The notes under the pieces: model-generated
Database searches by the model: none
Told to the model about the DNA's origin: nothing
The model's input: the letters and a program-made list of their open reading frames with translations, nothing else
Made by a program: the position numbers and the translations under genes
Assembly (NCBI RefSeq): GCF_013391415.1
Contig: NZ_JACAXB010000026.1
Location: 124,001 to 188,000 of the forward strand
Direction: 5' to 3'
Origin: Aquitalea sp. LB_tupeE
GTDB taxonomy: Bacteria > Pseudomonadota > Gammaproteobacteria > Burkholderiales > Chromobacteriaceae
DNA length: 64,000 nucleotides
In this document: piece by piece, positions 35,892-45,613 of the stretch
Layout: the number at the start of each line of letters is the position of its first letter
Numbering within the stretch: the first letter of the stretch is position 1

Positions 35892-37202
35892 ATGAAGGTA
35901 ATCGTTCTGGGTGGTGGCGTGGTGGGTGTATCCACTGCATGGTATCTGGCCAAGGCGGGCGTGGAGGTGACTGTTCTGGAGCGTCAGGACGGTGTGGCAC
36001 TGGAAACCAGCTTCGGCAATGCAGGCCAGATTTCCCCGGGTTATTCCGCACCGTGGGCGGCACCCGGCATCCCGACCAAGGCCATCAAGTGGATGTTCCA
36101 GCGCCATGCGCCGCTGGCCATTCAGCCGGATGGCAGCGTTTACCAGTTGCAGTGGATTGCCAAGATGCTGGCCAACTGCAATGAAAAATCCTACGCCATC
36201 AACAAGGGCCGCATGATGCACCTGGCGGAATACAGCCGCGACAAGATCAAGGAACTGCGCGCCGAAACCGGCCTGGATTACGAAGGCCGTCAGGGCGGCA
36301 CCCTGCAGCTGTTCCGTTCGCAGGCGCAAGTGGAAGGCATGGCCAAGGATATCGCCGTGCTCAAGGAGTGTGGCGTGGACTTCAATGTGCTGGACCCGGA
36401 CGGCTGCGCCCGTGTGGAACCGGCACTGGCCAAGGTCAAGCACAAGCTGACCGGCGGCCTGCAACTGCCTAACGACGAAACCGGCGACTGCAACCTGTTT
36501 ACCAGCCGTCTGGCCGAGCTGGCTGCCGCCAAGGGCGTCAAGTTCCGCTTTGGCGTCAACATCTCCGCCATCGAAACCCATAACGGCCGCATTACCGGTG
36601 TGCGCGTGGGCGATGAAATGCTGACTGCCGACCACTACGTCGTGGCACTGGGCAGCTACTCGCGTGACTTGCTGCAAAACCTGGGTATTGATATTCCGGT
36701 TTACCCGGTCAAGGGCTACTCGCTGACCGTGCCGATCACCAACCCGGCCATGGCACCGGTTTCCACCATTCTGGATGAAACCTACAAGGTGGCCATTACC
36801 CGTTTCAACGACCGTATCCGCGTGGGCGGCATGGCCGAGCTGGCCGGTTACAACCTGGACCTCAACCCGCGTCGTCGTGAAACGCTGGAACTGGTAGTGG
36901 GTGATCTGTACCCGGATGGCGGTGATATTCCGGCGGCTACTTTCTGGACTGGCCTGCGTCCGATGACCCCGGATGGCACCCCCATCATTGGTGCCACCCG
37001 TTATGCCAACCTGTCGCTCAATACCGGCCACGGCACGCTGGGCTGGACCATGAGCGCCGGTTCCGGCAAGGTGCTGGCCGACCAGATTATCGGTGTACAG
37101 CCGGAAATCAGCGTGGATGGCCTGTCCATCCAGCGTTACGCCAAACAGGGCGAAACCCTGGTGGTGCCGATGCACTCCCGCACCGCCAACGCCGGAGCCT
37201 GA
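35892..37202 (+). CDS. dadA: D-amino acid dehydrogenase small subunit
   Basis: A 436-residue FAD enzyme of the inner membrane face that oxidises D-alanine and other D-amino acids to keto acids, passing electrons to the respiratory chain. The FAD-binding motif is [18 protein letters not shown], followed by [18 protein letters not shown]. The C-terminal [17 protein letters not shown] and [16 protein letters not shown] close the flavin site. The start at 35892 follows GAGGAA; an upstream ATG adds nine unlike residues. It is followed four bases later by the alanine racemase gene, making L-alanine to pyruvate a two-gene pathway. Confidence 0.95.
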   Translation: MKVIVLGGGVVGVSTAWYLAKAGVEVTVLERQDGVALETSFGNAGQISPGYSAPWAAPGIPTKAIKWMFQRHAPLAIQPDGSVYQLQWIAKMLANCNEKSYAINKGRMMHLAEYSRDKIKELRAETGLDYEGRQGGTLQLFRSQAQVEGMAKDIAVLKECGVDFNVLDPDGCARVEPALAKVKHKLTGGLQLPNDETGDCNLFTSRLAELAAAKGVKFRFGVNISAIETHNGRITGVRVGDEMLTADHYVVALGSYSRDLLQNLGIDIPVYPVKGYSLTVPITNPAMAPVSTILDETYKVAITRFNDRIRVGGMAELAGYNLDLNPRRRETLELVVGDLYPDGGDIPAATFWTGLRPMTPDGTPIIGATRYANLSLNTGHGTLGWTMSAGSGKVLADQIIGVQPEISVDGLSIQRYAKQGETLVVPMHSRTANAGA

Positions 37203-37206
37203 GCGC

Positions 37207-38274
37207 ATGCGCCCGCTGATTGCCAGTATCCGTCTGGACAAGCTGCGTCAGAACTACCTGCTGGCCAAGCAGCAGGCCGGTGGCCCCACCCTGGCGGTGA
37301 TCAAGGCCAATGCCTATGGTCACGGCGCAGTGCGCTGTGCCCAGGCGCTGGCCGATGTGGCCGACGGTTTTGCCGTGGCTTGTCTGGAAGAAGCCATCCA
37401 GCTGCGCGAAGCCGGGGTAAGCCTGCCCATCGTGCTGCTGGAAGGTGTGTTCGAAGCGGCCGAACTGGCGGATGTCGAACAGCACGATTTGTGGTTTGTA
37501 GTGCAAAGCCAGCAACAGCTGGACATGGTGGTGCAGGCCAGTCCGGCCAAGCCTTACACCGTGTGGCTGAAGATGGATTCCGGCATGCATCGTGCCGGTT
37601 TCTTCCCGCAGGATTACGCCGCCGCGCATTGCAAGCTGATGGCCAGTGGCAAGGTAGGCAAGATCGTCAAGATGAGCCACTTTGCCCGTGCCGACGAGCC
37701 GCAATTGTCTGCTACCCATGCCCAGCTGGAAGCGTTTGACAGTGTCTGCCGCTATCTGCCTGGTGAGGAAAGCATTGCCAACTCGGCGGGCATCCTGTGC
37801 CACGAACGCTCGCACCGTCAGTGGAACCGCGCCGGTATCATGCTGTACGGTGCGTCGCCGCTGCCGGCCGGTTTCGATCAGGGCGCAGCCTTGCAACCGG
37901 TAATGCGTTTGAGCACCCGCGTGTTTGGTGTGCGCGAACTGGCTGCTGGCGAGCCGGTGGGCTATGGTGCCAGCTTTGTCGCCGAACGTCCCACCCGCGT
38001 GGGCCTGATTGCCTGTGGTTATGCCGATGGCTACCCGCGTCTGGCCTCCACCGGCAGCCCGGTGGCCATTGATGGCGTGCGTTCGCGTGTGATTGGCCGC
38101 GTGTCGATGGACATGATGACGGTGGACCTGACCGACCTGCCGCAAGCCGGTATCGGCAGTGAAGTGGAGCTGTGGGGCGACACCATCCATATCAATGAAG
38201 TGGCGGCCCAGGCAGGCACCATTTCCTACGAAGTGCTGTGCAATGTGAAACGTGCGCACTTTAGTTACGACTGA
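37207..38274 (+). CDS. alr: Alanine racemase (catabolic, DadX-type)
   Basis: A 355-residue PLP enzyme interconverting L- and D-alanine. The PLP lysine is Lys33 in AVIKANAYGHG; the second catalytic residue, a Tyr, lies in PVGYGASFVAERPTRVG. IGRVSMDMMTVDLTDLP and WGDTIHINEVA are also typical. The start at 37207 sits four bases after dadA. Location in the dad operon implies a catabolic role alongside any biosynthetic racemase elsewhere. A strong terminator follows. Confidence 0.95.
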   Translation: MRPLIASIRLDKLRQNYLLAKQQAGGPTLAVIKANAYGHGAVRCAQALADVADGFAVACLEEAIQLREAGVSLPIVLLEGVFEAAELADVEQHDLWFVVQSQQQLDMVVQASPAKPYTVWLKMDSGMHRAGFFPQDYAAAHCKLMASGKVGKIVKMSHFARADEPQLSATHAQLEAFDSVCRYLPGEESIANSAGILCHERSHRQWNRAGIMLYGASPLPAGFDQGAALQPVMRLSTRVFGVRELAAGEPVGYGASFVAERPTRVGLIACGYADGYPRLASTGSPVAIDGVRSRVIGRVSMDMMTVDLTDLPQAGIGSEVELWGDTIHINEVAAQAGTISYEVLCNVKRAHFSYD

Positions 38275-38308
38275 ATTTCCTCGTGCTTTGTGTAGTACTT
38301 TGTCTCTC

Positions 38309-38333
38309 GCCCGGTGATGCCGGGCATTTTTTT
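38309..38333 (+). terminator. Rho-independent terminator of the dad operon
   Basis: GCCCGG (38309-38314) pairs with CCGGGC (38320-38325) around TGATG, followed by A and seven T residues. It sits 35 bp after the alr stop. Confidence 0.9.
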
Positions 38334-38385
38334 GTGTATGCGTATTGTATGTGGTAAGCATCCATAATCTGCCGGGGCAGGTTTT

Positions 38386-38793
38386 TCAGCTTACCATGCG
38401 TGCGCGAATATCATTCAGCCAGACGGGTTGGATTAGCATTGCCAGCTTGCTGAGTGAACGAAGGTCTTCAAAAACAACGCCATAAATTTCTGTTTTGGCA
38501 CGCACCAGGTCATCAATCTTTACCGTTGCAATATCGACCTGACTGACCTTGATGGCGAAGTCCGGAGTTAATCCTTCACCTGCCAAGGCAACGGAATACT
38601 CGCCGTTGCCTTGAAACCTGATGTCTTTGACTTTGTAGTAAGCCACACCGTATACCGGTGTACTCCCGCCCATGCTCGACGCGTAGATGCTGTACCCGCT
38701 GCTATCGACAAATGACATGCTGAGTGTGGCGGCTTGCGAATTGGCAGCCATCATGAGTAGGGACAAACCAAGAAAATTTGCTAATCGGCGCAT
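38386..38793 (-). CDS. Small exported hypothetical protein
   Basis: A 135-residue protein with a signal peptide (MRRLANFLGLSLLMMAANSQA). The mature part is predicted beta-rich (YSIYASSMGGSTPVYGVAYYKV, GEYSVALAGEGLTPDF) and ends in a helical stretch. I recognise no family. The start at 38793 has GGAAG at a suitable distance; an ATG four codons earlier has a weaker site. It is alone, between the dad terminator and a gene-free stretch. Confidence 0.65.
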   Translation of the reverse strand: MRRLANFLGLSLLMMAANSQAATLSMSFVDSSGYSIYASSMGGSTPVYGVAYYKVKDIRFQGNGEYSVALAGEGLTPDFAIKVSQVDIATVKIDDLVRAKTEIYGVVFEDLRSLSKLAMLIQPVWLNDIRARMVS

Positions 38794-39031
38794 GACCGCT
38801 TCCATGTCGTCAGGTGGTATAGCTTACGTGGCTGACATGGTTTCGGTTGCCACTTTTGCGAATTTTTTCCACCCATCGCTTATTGGTCATTGGTTCGGTC
38901 TGCATTTATACCGCATGCATCGCTGCGTTTTTGCGCAGGATGGTGCGCCTCGGCCAGACGTGTTTCCTGTCATTTCAGCACGAGATGATTGCTTGAGTGG
39001 ATAGCACGGCCTGCAATGGCAGCATGCAGGC
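38794..39031. other. Gene-free stretch upstream of the small exported protein
   Basis: No credible gene, tRNA or repeat is seen. Open frames here are short and unlike proteins. The stretch must hold the promoter of the minus-strand gene that ends at 38386. No promoter of clear consensus was found. Confidence 0.4.
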
Positions 39032-39064
39032 AAAAAAACACCCCGCCAGTCTGACTGGTCGGGG
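39032..39064 (-). terminator. Terminator of the minus-strand two-component operon
   Basis: CCCCG-CCAG (39041-39049) pairs with CTGG-T-CGGGG (39055-39064), with one bulged base. On the minus strand it is followed by TGTTTTTTT. It lies about 190 bases past the stop of the response regulator gene, leaving a long 3' untranslated region. Confidence 0.8.
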
Positions 39065-39252
39065 TCTGCAGGGTCAGAGCCAGGCTCCGACGGAGGGTTA
39101 ACTTTCACCCCATGTCGACGCCGTGCAAGCGTAGCTGGTGTCTGCGGTCAAGGGTGCGGCCACCAGCAGGGTGAAATGACATATTACGCAATGGAAACCT
39201 CTGTTTCCATTAGGGATTATCCTGATTCCGCAGGTAGCTGCCCTGCAGCGTG
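39065..39252 (-). other. Structured 3' untranslated region of the two-component operon
   Basis: Three nested or adjacent inverted repeats lie between the regulator stop and its terminator: AATGGAAAC/GTTTCCATT (39190-39211, 4-base loop), TTTCACCC/GGGTGAAA (39103-39110 with 39169-39176) and, inside the latter, GCTGGTG/CACCAGC. No protein gene is visible. It could be a 3'-derived small RNA. Confidence 0.45.
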
Positions 39253-39861
39253 CTAGCGATTGGCCATCACTGCCTGCACCAGGTCGGCAATCGAGCGCAC
39301 TTTCATTTTGTCCATCATCTTGCCGCGATGGGCTTCCACCGTCTTGATGCTGATACCCAGTTCGTCGGCAATCACCTTGTTCATCTTGCCTTCCACCACC
39401 TTGTCCAGCACTTCGCGTTCACGAATGGTGAGCGATGCCAGGCACTCGGCCACGCGGTCGCGCGCGGCGCTGCTGGCTTGCTGCTGCTGGCTGAGGGAGA
39501 GGGCGCTGTCCACGGCATTGAGCAGCGCCTGCTGATTGAACGGCTTTTCCAGAAAGTCATGTGCGCCGCGTTTGACCGCCTGCACCGCCATCGGCACGTC
39601 GCCATGGCCGGTGATGAAGATGACCGGCCAGGGGTTGTGGCGGGCGCTCAGTTCGTCAAACAGTTCCAGCCCGCTCATGCCGGGCATGCGGATATCCACG
39701 ATCAGGCAACCGGCACCACGCGGCTGGAAGTTTTCCAGCAGTGCTTCGGCACTGGCATGACAGGAAATGGCGTAGTCGTGGCTTTCCAGCAGGAAAACCA
39801 GCGAGTCACGGAATGCTTCGTCGTCATCGACGATGTGAACCTGGGGAGAGCTGGCACTCAT
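39253..39861 (-). CDS. FixJ-type LuxR-family response regulator
   Basis: A 202-residue two-component regulator. The receiver (1-120) has Asp56 in LIVDIRMPGMSG, Thr in FITGHGDVPMAV and Lys in LEKPF. The output domain (about 140-200) is a LuxR-type helix-turn-helix (LTIREREVLDKVVEGKMNKVIADELGIS, TVEAHRGKMMDKM). The start codon overlaps the stop of the sensor kinase gene (ATGA), so they are a cognate pair. Confidence 0.92.
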   Translation of the reverse strand: MSASSPQVHIVDDDEAFRDSLVFLLESHDYAISCHASAEALLENFQPRGAGCLIVDIRMPGMSGLELFDELSARHNPWPVIFITGHGDVPMAVQAVKRGAHDFLEKPFNQQALLNAVDSALSLSQQQQASSAARDRVAECLASLTIREREVLDKVVEGKMNKVIADELGISIKTVEAHRGKMMDKMKVRSIADLVQAVMANR

Positions 39862-42503
39862 GTTTCGGACACCGGTAGCGTGAATCGGAAAATACTACCA
39901 CCACCGGGCTTGTCTTCCACCCACAATTGGCCTTCGTGGAACTCGATGATGGTGCGGCAGATGTTCAGGCCCATGCCCATGCCTTCTGCCTTGGTGGTGA
40001 AGAAGGCATCGAACAGGCGTTCTTTCAGGTCCAGCGGCACGCCGTGGCCGTGGTCGCTGATGGCCACTTCGATGCGGCGCGGGTTGAGCTGGCGCGCTTC
40101 CACATGCAGCACCCGTTCGGCCGGGGTGCAGTCCTGCATGGCTTCGATGCCGTTCTTGATCAGGTTGAGCAGCACCTGTTCCACCAGGATGGGGTCGACG
40201 TAGAGCGGTGGCAGGTCCTTGTCCAGCCGGATGTCGATGGTGGCGGCCTGACGGCGGGCTTCAATATCGGCAATGGCCAGCGAGGCTTCGATGATGTCAG
40301 GCAGCTGGCAGGTCTTGCGGTCCGGTTCGCTTTGTTTGACGAACTCGCGGATGCGTCGCACCACGGTACCGGCGCGTTCGGCCTGGGCGGTGATCTTTTC
40401 CATCACCGGCAACAGGGCTTCTGGCGTGGCCTTGCCCTGGCGAATGCGCTCTATGCAGCCGGCCTGGTAGTTGGCAATGGCCGATAAGGGCTGGTTCAGT
40501 TCGTGTGCCAGGGTGGAGGCCATCTCGCCCATGGTGACCAGGCGCGAGGTGGATTGCAGCTGCTGCATTTGCTGCTGGTAACGCTCTTCGGCGTCGTGCT
40601 GCTGGGTGGTGTCGGTGAGAATGGTCATGGACACGATGCGGCCATTCACCCAGCGTATGCTGCGCCGACGCATGGAAATCCAGCGCGAGGGCGGGTCCAT
40701 CCACACTTCCATGTCCACGTCGCGTGCGCTGCGCATCAGCTCCACCAGTCGCAGGTCGCAATAGCCCAGCTGGCTGTCGGCGGGCTGGTCCGGCGTGAAC
40801 CACTGCTGGTAGCGCTGGTTGCAGAACAGCAATTCCAGCGATGCCGGGTCCACCACGGCGACGGCGGCGTCCAGCCCTTCGATGACGGTGACAAAGCGGT
40901 CGTGCGAGGCTTCCAGCCGGCGTTGGGCTTCCAGTCGCTCGGTGATGTCGGTCAGTACTGCCATCCAGCCAGTATGGTGGCCATGGGCGTCGATCAGCGG
41001 CGAAGCCAGAATGTGGGCATCGAACACCTCGCCATTCTTGCGTTGCAAGATGGACTGGAAACCTTCCGGCGGTGCTTCGCCGGCCAGGGTGTCGTCCAGA
41101 TCGCGCCGGTTGCCTTCGCTGAGTACCCCTTGCCGCCAGTAAGGGTAGGGTGCGGCCTGGCCGATCAGCTCCTGCTCGCTATAGCCGGTAATGGCACAAA
41201 ACGACGGGTTGACATAGGTGATGCGGCCTTGCAGGTCGATGGCGCGAATACCCACCACCAGCGAGTCTTCCATCGCCTTGCGGAAGGCCGATTCCTGACG
41301 CAGTGCCTGCTCGGCCTGTTTTTCCGCCGTGATATCGCGGCCGGATACATAGGCCACGCCGCTGTCTGGCAGCGGGCTGAGTGCCCACACAATCCAGCGT
41401 ACCTCGCCCTGTTTGGTGAGGATGGAGGTCTGGACAAAGCGGTCGGCCCCGCCGGTATCAAACAGCCGCTCGAAACTGTCGCGCGCGCTTTCGCGCTCTT
41501 CCGGCAGCAGATAGTTGAGGAAGGAGGTGCCCAGCAGTTCGTCTGCGCTATAGCCCAGGCCTTTTTCAAAGGCCGGGTTCAGTTGCAGGATGGTGGTGTC
41601 ACGCCGTACCACGCCCAGCATTTCCTGCGACAGCCGGTATACCCGGTCGCGTTCGCGTTCGGCCTCCACCCGGCCACGGATATGACGGTTGAGACTGAGC
41701 AGGCTAAGCAGGGTGAGCAGCACCATCCCTGCAATCAGCCCCAGTTGCAGCAGCCGCGCCTGGGTCATCGCCCCTTTTACCGGACGGGCGGTAATCACCA
41801 GTCCGGTGCCGGGCAGTTCCAGCTTTTCTGCCACACCACCGCGCAGGCGGCTGGCGGCATTGGCGGCAATGGTTTTGCCGTCGCGGGTTTGCAGCTCCAG
41901 CTGGTATTTTTCGCTGAACCAGGCGGGGGGCAAGCGCCGGACTACATTGTCGGCATCGAACATGGCCACCAGCATGCCGTTGAACTGGCCATTCTGGTAG
42001 AGCGGAATATCCAGTTCGTAGCGCCAGCTGCCGTTACTGCGCTGAAACGGTGCACTGTAGGCAAAGCGCCCGTTTTGCTGGGCCAGCTTGAAGGCTGCCG
42101 GTGCCTGGATGCTGGCGCCGGGTGCCAGTGGCCCGTCTTCATAAGGCGCGGTCCAGCGCAGGGTGCCATGGCTGTCGCTGCGTGCCAGCGCCAGCATTTC
42201 CGGGGTATTGGCCAGTAGTTGGGAAGCCTGGGTCTGGAAACCGGCCTCGTCGGTTTCGCCGCTGCCCACGCTGCGTGCCAGATCGGTCAACTGGGCCAGA
42301 TTGTCTTCCAGCTTCAGTTGCAGGGTTTGTTCGGCCCACAGGGCATCGCGGGCCAGATTGCTTTTTTGCTGTTCTGCTTCGCGCGCGTCCAGTGTCCACA
42401 GCATCACGCCCATGGTGAGGAAGAACAGCACGATGGTGGTGTTGGGAAACAACTGATACCAGCCACTGCGTTTGCGTAAGGCGTAAAAGCGGGGTGTGCG
42501 CAT
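39858..42503 (-). CDS. Transmembrane multi-PAS sensor histidine kinase (FixL/DctS-like)
   Basis: An 881-residue inner membrane kinase. TM1 (about residues 18-40) and TM2 (LLQLGLIAGMVLLTLLSLLSL) enclose a periplasmic sensory domain of about 220 residues (LARSVGSGETDEAGF, YELDIPLYQNGQFNGMLVAMFDAD). Three PAS domains follow, then HisKA with His667 in LAHELNQPLSAIANYQAG, and an ATPase domain (NLIKNGIEAMQD, GMGMGLNICRTIIEFHEG). The layout resembles DctS- and FixL-type kinases. The ATG at 42503 has no recognisable ribosome-binding site; a TTG nine codons earlier is no better. It is divergent from an ABC-type binding protein gene, which may supply its ligand. Confidence 0.88.
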   Translation of the reverse strand: MRTPRFYALRKRSGWYQLFPNTTIVLFFLTMGVMLWTLDAREAEQQKSNLARDALWAEQTLQLKLEDNLAQLTDLARSVGSGETDEAGFQTQASQLLANTPEMLALARSDSHGTLRWTAPYEDGPLAPGASIQAPAAFKLAQQNGRFAYSAPFQRSNGSWRYELDIPLYQNGQFNGMLVAMFDADNVVRRLPPAWFSEKYQLELQTRDGKTIAANAASRLRGGVAEKLELPGTGLVITARPVKGAMTQARLLQLGLIAGMVLLTLLSLLSLNRHIRGRVEAERERDRVYRLSQEMLGVVRRDTTILQLNPAFEKGLGYSADELLGTSFLNYLLPEERESARDSFERLFDTGGADRFVQTSILTKQGEVRWIVWALSPLPDSGVAYVSGRDITAEKQAEQALRQESAFRKAMEDSLVVGIRAIDLQGRITYVNPSFCAITGYSEQELIGQAAPYPYWRQGVLSEGNRRDLDDTLAGEAPPEGFQSILQRKNGEVFDAHILASPLIDAHGHHTGWMAVLTDITERLEAQRRLEASHDRFVTVIEGLDAAVAVVDPASLELLFCNQRYQQWFTPDQPADSQLGYCDLRLVELMRSARDVDMEVWMDPPSRWISMRRRSIRWVNGRIVSMTILTDTTQQHDAEERYQQQMQQLQSTSRLVTMGEMASTLAHELNQPLSAIANYQAGCIERIRQGKATPEALLPVMEKITAQAERAGTVVRRIREFVKQSEPDRKTCQLPDIIEASLAIADIEARRQAATIDIRLDKDLPPLYVDPILVEQVLLNLIKNGIEAMQDCTPAERVLHVEARQLNPRRIEVAISDHGHGVPLDLKERLFDAFFTTKAEGMGMGLNICRTIIEFHEGQLWVEDKPGGGSIFRFTLPVSET

Positions 42504-42713
42504 AGGGAGGCGGTGGGCTAGAAGTGGCAAAAGCCAGCAACGCGTACTGGCTAGAATAATTTGCTCCAGTTTACGACAACAGAGAGCTCCTGACTGTAAG
42601 GGTTGGCCCGCAGTTGTGGCCCCGGCTTGCGCAAATTCGCGTGCTACTTGAGTCCATGCCCTTGCCGGGGGTAATCTCGCGGCTGGTTTGGATCAGGCAG
42701 GAAGACAAGCGGC

Positions 42714-43895
42714 ATGCGCAGCATCAGCATCATCTGTGGAATAGGGTTGGCGCTTTTGTGCAGCCTGGTGGTGGCGGCACCGCAACCCATTCGTATTGGT
42801 GTGCCCGGCGCCTTTACCGGTGGTTCTGCCCCTATGGGGCTGAGCATGCGCAATGGCATCCGTCTGGCCGCTGCTGAAATCAACAAGGCCGGTGGGGTGC
42901 TGGGGCGGCCCATTGAGCTGGTGGAGCGCGACGACGGTGGCATTCCGGCGCGTGGCATCAAGGTGGCGCAGCAGTTGCTTACCCAGGACCGGGTGGTGGC
43001 GGTGGTGGGTTTCGTCAATACCGGCGTGGCGCTGGCGGCCAGCAAGAACTATCAGGATGCGCGGGTGCCGGTGATGCTGGCGGTGGCGACCGCTGCCATC
43101 CTGACCCGGCAGTTTCCGCTGCATGGCAATACCGACAATTATATTTTCCGGGTGGCGGCAGCGGACGACCTGCAAGCGCCCTTGATTGTGCGTGAGGCGG
43201 TGCAGCGTTCCGGGTATCGCAAGCTGGCCATTTTTGCCGACAACACCAATTACGGTTATCAGGGCTTGATGGAACTGGAACGTGCGCTGGGGCAGAACGG
43301 GCTGAAGCCCAGCTATGTGGCACGCTTCAACCTGCAAGAGCGGGACATGGCCAATGCGCTGCTACAGGCACGCAATGCCGGTAGTCAGGCCATCCTCACC
43401 TATGCCATCGGCCCGGAGCTGGCCGAACTGGCCAACACCATGGCACGCATGGACTGGAAGGTGCCCATCATCGGCAGCTGGACGCTGTCCATGTCCAATT
43501 TCATTGACAATGCCGGGCCGAATGGCGAAGGCGCGCGCATGGTGCAAAGTTATATTCCGGCCGAAGACGATACACCCAGACGGCGGGATTTTCTGGATGG
43601 TTACCAGTGGTTGTTCCACACCCGCCGCATTCCGTCACCGCCCTCGGCAGCACAAGGTTATGACGGCATGAAGCTGATGGCTGAGGCCATCCGCCAGGCC
43701 GGTTCGCTGGACGGCATTGCCATTGTACGTGCGCTGGAAAACCTGCATCAGCCGGTGGCCGGGGTGATCACCACTTACAAGCAGCCATTCAGCCGTAACG
43801 ACCACGAGGCGCTGGAGCTGAACGTGCCGGTGATCGGCAAGGTGGAGCGTGGCCGGGTGGTGTATGCCTACCCGGCCGACAAACCAAGACAGTAG
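42714..43895 (+). CDS. Orphan ABC-type substrate-binding protein (branched-chain amino acid type)
   Basis: A 393-residue periplasmic protein of the Peripla_BP_6 (LivJ-like) family. Signal peptide MRSISIICGIGLALLCSLVVA; body IRIGVPGAFTGGSAPMGLSMRNGIRLAAAEINKAGG, IKVAQQLLTQDRVVAVVGF, then a type-I periplasmic-binding fold. No permease or ATPase genes accompany it. It is divergent from a periplasm-sensing kinase and its regulator, so it may serve as the sensory subunit of that system rather than in transport. The ligand is unknown; an amino acid or aromatic/dicarboxylic acid is likely from the family. Confidence 0.9.
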   Translation: MRSISIICGIGLALLCSLVVAAPQPIRIGVPGAFTGGSAPMGLSMRNGIRLAAAEINKAGGVLGRPIELVERDDGGIPARGIKVAQQLLTQDRVVAVVGFVNTGVALAASKNYQDARVPVMLAVATAAILTRQFPLHGNTDNYIFRVAAADDLQAPLIVREAVQRSGYRKLAIFADNTNYGYQGLMELERALGQNGLKPSYVARFNLQERDMANALLQARNAGSQAILTYAIGPELAELANTMARMDWKVPIIGSWTLSMSNFIDNAGPNGEGARMVQSYIPAEDDTPRRRDFLDGYQWLFHTRRIPSPPSAAQGYDGMKLMAEAIRQAGSLDGIAIVRALENLHQPVAGVITTYKQPFSRNDHEALELNVPVIGKVERGRVVYAYPADKPRQ

Positions 43896-44059
43896 TTTCT
43901 GGACAAGCTGCCATACTTTGCAGGCTAAGGACGCAGGCAAGGAAAAACCTGTTACCGGCTTCTGCCTGCTTGCCGCATGACAGGTACTGTCTGCATCAGT
44001 GTGACTTGCACTTGCGACGCCTTGCTGCTGTCAGGCGCTCCCGGCATCGCCCTTATTGC

Positions 44060-45385
44060 TCAGGTGTTGACGCCGCGTTCACTGGCGATTTGCTGAATGG
44101 CCGTGACAACCGATTCTGCTCCGCTGCGGATCTGAGTGATGATGTCGCCTACCTTGCCGACATTGTTCACACTGGAACGTGCCTTGACGCCAATCACGCT
44201 CATGCTGTCCACGGCCGCTCCGGTGCTGGTCTGGATGGATGACACCATCTGCGAGATTTCTGCCGTGGACGCACTGGTGCGCTCTGCCAGCTTGCGCACC
44301 TCGTCGGCCACCACGGCAAAGCCACGTCCCATTTCTCCTGCTCGTGCGGCTTCGATGGCGGCGTTCAGTGCCAGCAGATTGGTCTGGTCTGCGATGTCCT
44401 TGATGGTTTGCACGATGCTGCCTATGCGTTCGGAGTTGCTACCCAGTTGCTCGACAGTGTCGCCGGCCTTGCTGATGTCGCCGGCCATGTCTTCAATTTC
44501 ATGCACAGCCTGCTGTACGCTGCAGACCCCCTCGTCTGCCCAGTGACGGGTTTGCTGTGAGGTATTGAAGGCAAACACCGCGCTATCCTGTTCCTGAAGC
44601 TGCCGTTTGACAGCTTCAGTAATGTCGGTAGCGAACTTGATGATGGATATTACCTTGCCTTCGGTATCGAATACCGGGTTGTAAGTGGCTTCCAGCCAGC
44701 GTTCACTGCCATCACGGGCCAGACGGATGACGCGGCCGGAAAAGAACTGCCCGCTGCGCAAATTGTTCCACAAGCGTTGATAGCCTTCGCCTTGTACTAT
44801 GTCGTTGCTGCAGAGTTGGCGGTGATTGCGTCCGATCAGCTCTTCCTTGGTATAAGCCATGGTGTTCAGGAAGTTGGTATTGGCCCGGATAATGGTGCCG
44901 TCTGGCTGGAATTCGATGACGGCCATCGAGCGGTCGATGGCTGTCAGCGCCGCCTGGTTTTTCTGCGCGTCGATCACCTTGTCGGTCACGTCATTGGCAA
45001 ACTTGATGTAGCCTGTCAGCTTGCCGCTGCCATCGTGCACCGGGTTGTAACTGGCTTCCAGCCAGACCGGGCTACCGTCTTTCTTCTTGCGCTTGATCAG
45101 TCCGGAAAAGGCGTGGCCGCGCTGCAGGCTTGCCCAGAAGCTGGTGTAGTCATTGGAGTTGGCATAGGCCGCATCACAGAAGCTGCGGTGATGCAGGCCA
45201 ATGAGTTCGGCTGCGCTGGCATAACCCATGGTTCGGGCAAAGTTTTCGTTGGCGTGGATGACCTTGCAGTCCATATCAAAGCGAATGATGGCGGTAGAGG
45301 CGCTGACTGCGTCCAGCAAGCCCTGCAGCTCCTGATTGGTTGCGGCTTGAGCTTCCAGTTGTGCATGCAACTTGCGGTTGAACAT
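44060..45385 (-). CDS. PAS-PAS methyl-accepting chemotaxis protein (Aer-like, soluble)
   Basis: A 441-residue receptor without membrane helices. Two PAS repeats (about 25-130 and 150-255) share the motif GSxxWLEAxYNPVxDxxGK, which suggests haem- or flavin-type redox or ligand sensing. The signalling tip [19 protein letters not shown] and [18 protein letters not shown] follow. The start at 45385 is supported by GGAG ten bases upstream; two earlier in-frame Met codons are possible. The C-terminal signalling arm is short compared with classical receptors. Confidence 0.9.
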   Translation of the reverse strand: MFNRKLHAQLEAQAATNQELQGLLDAVSASTAIIRFDMDCKVIHANENFARTMGYASAAELIGLHHRSFCDAAYANSNDYTSFWASLQRGHAFSGLIKRKKKDGSPVWLEASYNPVHDGSGKLTGYIKFANDVTDKVIDAQKNQAALTAIDRSMAVIEFQPDGTIIRANTNFLNTMAYTKEELIGRNHRQLCSNDIVQGEGYQRLWNNLRSGQFFSGRVIRLARDGSERWLEATYNPVFDTEGKVISIIKFATDITEAVKRQLQEQDSAVFAFNTSQQTRHWADEGVCSVQQAVHEIEDMAGDISKAGDTVEQLGSNSERIGSIVQTIKDIADQTNLLALNAAIEAARAGEMGRGFAVVADEVRKLAERTSASTAEISQMVSSIQTSTGAAVDSMSVIGVKARSSVNNVGKVGDIITQIRSGAESVVTAIQQIASERGVNT

Positions 45386-45613
45386 GATCTTCTCCATCGG
45401 CAAATTCTGTTGGCCACAGCATGACGCCAGAACTGGGATTTCTGGTCACTCCAACTGAGGGATTGTGGAAAATACTTATTATTCCAACAGAAAATATTAT
45501 TGATCGATCGAGAGAATTCAACCCTGGAAATTAGATGGTTGCTGGATGAGGCTGGCACTGCAGTACGCCAGCCTCATTGACCGCGCAGCAGTCTGATCTA
45601 TCGGAAGAGGGTC

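Noticed and set aside
35844-37241. 465-codon frame antisense to dadA
   Set aside because: dadA has the FAD motif and a ribosome-binding site; the reverse frame shows only His/Gln/Gly-rich shadow sequence.
40503-42218. 571-codon open frame on the plus strand
   Set aside because: It lies wholly antisense to the sensor kinase gene, its translation is low-complexity and His/Gln/Gly-rich, and it has no family features. A GC-rich shadow frame.
45386-45613. Sigma-28 promoter for the chemoreceptor at 44060-45385
   Set aside because: A GCCGATGG resembling the -10 box is present just before the start codon, but no TAAA box is found at the right distance and it overlaps the ribosome-binding site.
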